From Micromussa lordhowensis (lineage: Eukaryota; Cnidaria; Anthozoa; Scleractinia; Lobophylliidae), in the NCBI GenBank assembly GCA_964020085.1, contig OZ026607.1:2163803-2227802 (forward strand): a stretch of DNA of 64,000 nucleotides, in the 5' to 3' direction. The position numbers and the translations under genes are program-made. Below are positions 59,801-64,000 of the stretch, piece after piece; the first letter of the stretch is position 1; every line of letters starts with the position of its first letter. The notes under the pieces are model-generated. The model was not told where the DNA came from, ran no database searches, and saw only the letters and a list, made by a program, of their open reading frames with translations.

Positions 59801-62370
59801 AACGCTCCAGAGATCCATCTTTTTCTAAGTCTCTCAATTCATGTCGAACATTTTTCAGTGCTGTAGAAATTCTGCGAGGAGTTTGCATGTTGGCAGTGGC
59901 TTGATCTCGTCGAACTTTAAGGGAGCAACACTTCAACTTGTCACTGCAACGTCCACCGACACGAACAATCCCTGTTAAGAAAACCACGCTATGATTAACT
60001 TATATAACAGAAGTTTAAGCACAGAGGTTTCTGAACAATGCACTTTCATCATATTGCCAAAAATCTCACGTTTACGGATGGAATCTGAGAGCTTGGAAAT
60101 ATCATCGACTGCAAAATCCCTCAAAATGGTCTCGAGACAGAGCCTAGGGAAACGCTTGGTTTACTGAAGGTTCTAACGAAAACAAACTCTTGTTGCGTTA
60201 TATGGGACAGGCAATATAATGCTCTATTAGACCCCCCAATAGGAAGAAATATTCGATGCTTTCAAATTTTATTCCAGTCGGCATAATGTGCTTGCAACTT
60301 TGTCGCATACTCAAGAATTACGACTCGATCATGCGCGAGTTCACGTATAACCTGGTGAGCTCTTGCCCAGTGGAAAAGAGCGTTTCACATTGGCGGAGTA
60401 TGACAGTGCAGATCTACTAGTGTACTCTTACCTTCAGCTGGTAGACCACCCAAGAACTCGTCCAAGGCATGGTTAGTATAAGACACCATCAAGATTGGCG
60501 AATGCTGTTCTTCGTTTTGCCAAAGCAAGGAGCTCTGCAAAAGAACACGTGCAATCTTCAAACCAACATACGTCTTTCCAGTCCCTGGTGGCCCTTGAAT
60601 AACGGCAAATCGTTTGGTCAATGCCATTTTGAATGCTCGCATCTGTGACTCATTAAAACCCAGGCTCTCTTGATCGAGTTGCAGGTCGTAAACATTCACA
60701 AAACCTTCAGGTCGCCCTTTAGCCAAGTCGCCATCACTGGTTAAATCATTGCTGTCAATCGAGCACGAATCGCTTGGGACGGATGCCAACTCCCTACTAG
60801 TACTTGCAGGGACAACTGAATCGTCCTCTGACATCAACTCATCCACGATTGACTTCCGCTGTGGTGTAAGTGTACCGTCCGCTTCATCTTCTGTTATGCC
60901 ACTCATGTCGAAGAATCCGTTAGTCTTATTCTCATAATCAGGCGCCCCGACATCTCGGCTGCATTTCACGATGTGTTCGTGGAACGGCAATTCACCGGGT
61001 TCGATTTCTTGCAAGCCTTCCAAAACGTGTCTGTACGATTCGAAGAACGCCGGGGACTCTACCATATCAAATTTCTCCTTTTCCTCCACAAATCGATTCA
61101 AGGTTTGGAGCTGGACACCTTCAAATCGCACTTCAAGTTCGCCAAGGCAGAGCTCTCTTGGATCGCGATTCTCAACCGTCGCAAACAGAGGAGTGAAGAA
61201 GCCGTCGGCCGATCGTGAGAGACAAAGAAGGGATCCAAACTTGAGTAACTTGCATTTGTCCCACTTCACGCGCCGAACACTGTAGTGAAACGCATCAAAC
61301 CGGATCCGGTAAACCATTCCCTTTCCATTACATACAGGATACAACACCGTGACGTCACGGTAGACGTGGACGTCCTGGGCACGATTGCTGTGGTTTGAAC
61401 CAGTTGTGCCCGGGGCACGGCAGTCCTTTTGAAGCTGCCTTATTCCCTCGCGTAAAGGCAGGATAAAGTCTTCTCTCAAAAGTCGAAACTGTACGTCTAA
61501 ATAGTGCTCCTGGTCTTTGTAACTCCCATCTACAACGTTGACGCGAAGAAAAGGCTTGCTATGAATTTTAAGGTCTTCAGCTTCAGGGATGACACTAATT
61601 TTGCGGAAATTCTCTGGTGGTGTTAGCTGAGATTCGTCTTCTTGTCCTCGCGCAGCCTGGATTTTCCGACGAATTAGTTCATCTCTGTACTCTCTAACTT
61701 GAAGAAGTTTCTTTTCCAGCACGTCTGTGTCCTCGTGTAACAGACTTTTATCTTTCAACTCTCTCAGTGTTTCACTTAGCTGGGCAAGAGGGATGGAGTC
61801 GACAATGCCTCGCCCAAATCTCTGTAATAACTCCAGAAAAATCTTCGCCAAACGAGAGATCAAGTCAGAAGGCAGAAAATTACCGTTTAGCTCTGAATTA
61901 TATGACATCTGGCTAATGAAACTAGAGAGATGCAGACACAGAAAGTTCGAATTGATCACAACACGTAGCAAACGTTCGGCATTTTCTTTTACATCATTTG
62001 GTGAACAGCAAAGATGAATGGCACGAATTACGAGTTTCATTAGGTCGGGTCGTATGTCTGTCTCGGATTTCAGGAGAGCTTCAAACCTTTTAGATTTGTT
62101 AGCGAGATCCAAGATTCCATCTTCAATAGAGCCTGAATTACAAATTTCCTCCAAGGCTTTGTACCCTAGAGGGAGTGGGTCTCCTGTTCCCTGTGTTCCC
62201 CCTGTCCAAGCTTCCCCTCCCCTCTCGTCTGTTATGCGTCTTCGTTTTGGCGAGATTTCCCGTGAATCACGTGGCAAGTCATTTACTTTATTTCTTGGTC
62301 TTCCTCTTTCGGAGTCTGTTCTCCCGAGACCATAAACCTCGCCGTAAAATCTCTTGCGAGCTCGCCGCAT
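54166..62370 (-). CDS. ZNFX1: ZNFX1-like NFX1-zinc-finger SF1 RNA helicase, gene D
   Basis: Minus-strand exons in order: 62370-60432, 59971-57349, 56282-55855, 55279-55006, 54469-54166; 1,855 residues, the longest copy, phases 1, 2, 1, 2. The N-terminus is basic (MRRARKRFYGE, PKRRRIT), and an acidic Ser-rich linker precedes Walker A GPPGTGKT. Motifs II-VI are present, with copy-specific changes: IEEAAEV for VEEAAEV, LRPKPAVYEL for LRPTPAVYEL, MVKVGIQCEKL for MVNVGIQCERL, and YTNHALDEFLGGL for DQFLEGL. NFX1-type repeats, the CPRCRTTIRRSLRYGN segment, a helical exon and an RZ finger (GHWFKCPRGHIYAIGECGG...CPECKAVIGG) follow. The core groups with gene B (SLTKGCQH, CLQAAKSEELEHV), the rest with gene C. 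A LINE tail lies in intron 4 and a TA-flanked MITE in intron 2. Confidence 0.93.
54570..54960 (+). mobile_element. 3' fragment of a non-LTR retrotransposon in gene D intron 4
   Basis: The + strand frame 54,575-54,943 encodes a familiar LINE carboxyl tail (RSLRSSSKLLFTVATVNSVTYGERDFSIAAPILWNSSTDSI, quoted here only in part for identification: TYGERDFSIAAPILWNS). It is antisense to gene D and lies wholly within the intron (54,470-55,005). No catalytic domain is present. Confidence 0.8.
57133..57310. mobile_element. 178-bp MITE in gene D intron 2
   Basis: Ends GACCACTTTCATAAATGGC and, on the other strand, GACCCTTTTCATAAATGGC, flanked by TA on both sides. A second inverted pair, TTAGCCTTACTAACCTC/GAGGTCAGTAAGGCTAA, lies inside. 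The element begins only 39 bp past the exon 2 donor of gene D. Confidence 0.8.
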
Positions 62371-62558
62371 TTTTATTTTTCAATTTGCCATCACGCGTCA
62401 TCGAAGTGCAGAACTTGTCTGCCGGGTTGGAGACCGAGTGATTCGACCATTGACAGGAACCCTGCAGGAAGAATTTTTTTAATTTGACAACATGAGAATC
62501 TGGCTTTCCTCGAAAGAGAAGGGAACTAGAGAAAACGTATAAATTTGAAACGCTGGAA
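62371..62558 (-). other. 5'UTR portion of gene D coding exon 1
   Basis: Acceptor CTTTCCAG|TTCC at 62,558/62,559, aligned with that of gene C. 188 nt of UTR precede the ATG at 62,370; a tiny uORF (ATGTTGTCAAATTAA) occurs in it. The context AAAAATGCGGCG is shared with gene C. Confidence 0.45.
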
Positions 62559-62936
62559 CTGGAAAGCTTTGACAATGAACAGTCTACAAAGAAAGTCCTA
62601 CTCGACAGCGCGAAATCCCATTTAGGCTACTGAATTTTGAGTTACATTGGCATGGCAGTCAATCTTGTCTCCAACTTGACTTTTCAAGAAAGGCCTGAAT
62701 AACCTGATTTATTTGCACCCAGTGTCCTCATTCATGCTATTTTAAATAACAAAACATTTGTCTGTCTAACTATAAATCACTATGAATGAAAGGATCCCTA
62801 GAACGAGGTTGATGAGGTTGAATGAACAACTGCATCTGTCACATGCAAAGATCTGTGTATAGGCGCTGTATATAACAGCAAGTCGTGACTAAGGAAGTTA
62901 AGTAAAGCCACAACAACGACCAAGTCTTTTACTCAC

Positions 62937-62984
62937 CACATTTGTTTCAGTCAGGACGATCTCGTAAAAACAGTGTAAAGTAAG
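62937..62984 (-). other. Candidate 5'UTR exon of gene D
   Basis: The minus-strand sequence from about 62,984 to the donor GTG|GTGAGT at 62,937 aligns with the equivalent exon of gene C. The intron to 62,559 would be 378 bp. Upstream sequence is cut off by the LINE tail that starts at about 62,984, so the original promoter may be displaced. Confidence 0.4.
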
Positions 62985-63640
62985 TAAGTAAGTAACTTTA
63001 TTTCAACTCGGGTTGATGAGGCTGATTAGGCGCCTAGCAAATACATGCTAATATGCCGAGAAAAGTAAAATAAGTAAAAGAAATAAAAAAAATAATAAAT
63101 GCATACATACTTGATCAATTAGTAACTAACAATCTAAATATAACGATAATTATACAATTCTAAATCTTAAAATTATTACAATGAATCATATAAATCTATA
63201 CGTTTTAAATGCAGTTCTCTCACAGCCTTCTTAAATTCCTTAAGGATTTTTGTTGAACGCAATTATCCGGTAAAGAATTCCACACTTTGGCACCTATAAA
63301 AGTTGTAGATTTTAGGCCCAAGTTTGAAGTTTTTTTTACGTGGGACGACTAACTTGTTGGTACCTCTCAGGCACTTCACATTATTACGTACGATGAACAA
63401 ATCACTTATCATTTGTATATCCCGGTAACATACCATGCTTTGGATAAAAGAGTTAAAGTTAAATCGATTTGTGTACATGCGAGGTGTGGCGTGTAGAGCC
63501 GTTTTTGCAGGAGGAGATATACACCAACCAAGATGCATAATGTTATGCCTGCTTATCAATAAATCTTTGTCGGAGACATTCTTTTCACTTAGTCTCCCTC
63601 CTCAACAGGGCACAGTGCTTAATAAAGAATGAGCCTTTAT
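62984..63640 (-). mobile_element. 3' portion of a non-LTR retrotransposon next to the gene D 5' end
   Basis: On the minus strand the frame 63,559-63,263 encodes a LINE tail (RFNFNSFIQSMVCYRDIQ, LRGTNKLVVPRKKNFKLGP, YNFYRC). A 3'UTR follows, ending GAGTTGAAATAAAGTTACTTACTTACTTAC at the lower coordinate. The AATAAAGTTA(C)TTAC tail is the same as at 9,810-9,834, so the two insertions belong to related families. It is in the same orientation as gene D, just upstream. Confidence 0.8.
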
Positions 63641-64000
63641 CTACGGTCTAACAAAAGAAATACTTTTATCGGTCCATATCAGCGACGGTTATAAGGTCTT
63701 GAAACGATGCCCAGACGGGTGCCCAGAAAACGACAACACAATCAATCGCCCTCGCTAAAATCTGGGTACTTTCGTTTACTGATTCAGATTTAAGCTGCTA
63801 TAATTGCTGTTTATAACAGACGCACTAGTAATTCAAACCCCGATAGCGGCACAGAGTTGAGGTCTCCCCAGAAGGGGGTATCATGCTCCCTTGATCCCGT
63901 CAAGATTTCCCTTGTTCCCTATTAATCAATTCCACTGTTCTCTCAAAGGTTTTGTCAAAAGTTCTCTTGATAGTATATAAATCCTTTGTTCCGTCAAATT
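63641..64000. other. Unassigned DNA at the right window edge
   Basis: No gene, RNA or clear repeat seen. If gene D keeps a promoter upstream of the retrotransposon, it would lie here or beyond the window. Confidence 0.5.

Noticed and set aside
13203..62370. Simple palindromic duplication (AB copied and inverted) as the origin of the cluster
   Set aside because: That predicts A most like D and B most like C; no segment examined shows that pairing.

Overview
The window looks like nuclear DNA from an invertebrate animal, most likely an anthozoan cnidarian (coral or sea anemone). The signs are spliced genes with GT-AG introns at conserved positions, AT-rich intergenic DNA full of short foldback elements, tails of non-LTR retrotransposons, and gene families (ZNFX1 expansions, integrase elements, G2E3-like HECT genes) that I associate with cnidarian genomes. 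The taxon is an inference; no diagnostic locus is present. No tRNA, rRNA or CRISPR array was seen.

Region 1 (1-9056) is a large DNA transposon of about 8.73 kb, at 315-9048. Its long terminal inverted repeats (TIRs) are built from 20-21-bp repeats, and it is flanked by the direct repeat AGATTCAT. A paralogous, element-free copy of the target lies near 25,440-25,560 and supports the boundaries. Inside are two convergent transcription units, each starting about 40 bp in from a TIR. On the + strand is a DDE integrase (transposase) broken by one in-frame stop and one frameshift. On the - strand is a spliced HECT-type E3 ubiquitin ligase resembling the G2E3-like genes of fish and corals; its exons are open, but the exon or exons joining its two halves were not located. 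The presumed intron of the HECT gene holds an uninterrupted (TTATG)471 array of 2,355 bp. The element sits about 100 bp upstream of the predicted core promoter of the first ZNFX1-like gene.

Region 2 (9057-63,000) is a cluster of four complete ZNFX1-like genes arranged A> B> <C <D. ZNFX1 is an SF1 (UPF1-like) RNA helicase with NFX1-type zinc fingers and a C-terminal RZ finger. All four genes share the same five coding exons and the same intron phases (1, 2, 1, 2). Predicted products are 1,828 (A), 1,826 (B), 1,802 (C) and 1,855 (D) residues. A and B share a 5' architecture: a TATA-like core with TTCNNNGAA palindromes, a short 5'UTR exon, and an acceptor directly abutting the ATG. C and D share a different one. 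The helicase core and first zinc fingers instead pair A with C and B with D, so the genes are mosaics, best explained by gene conversion between the inverted arms. Known roles of ZNFX1 (dsRNA sensing and antiviral signalling in vertebrates, small-RNA inheritance in nematodes) suggest an innate-immunity or RNA-surveillance cluster.

Region 3 is the space between and within these genes. It is occupied by small non-autonomous elements: CAGNGGCGGATCCAG-ended MITEs with 5-bp duplications, TA- and TTAA-target elements, repeated palindromes, and four 3' fragments of non-LTR retrotransposons. Several are placed where they could matter, including a double foldback in the 3'UTR of gene B and an 885-bp element with perfect 25-bp ends in the 5'UTR intron of gene C.

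All exon boundaries are manual calls from splice consensus, reading frame and agreement among the four paralogues. No alignment or database search was run.
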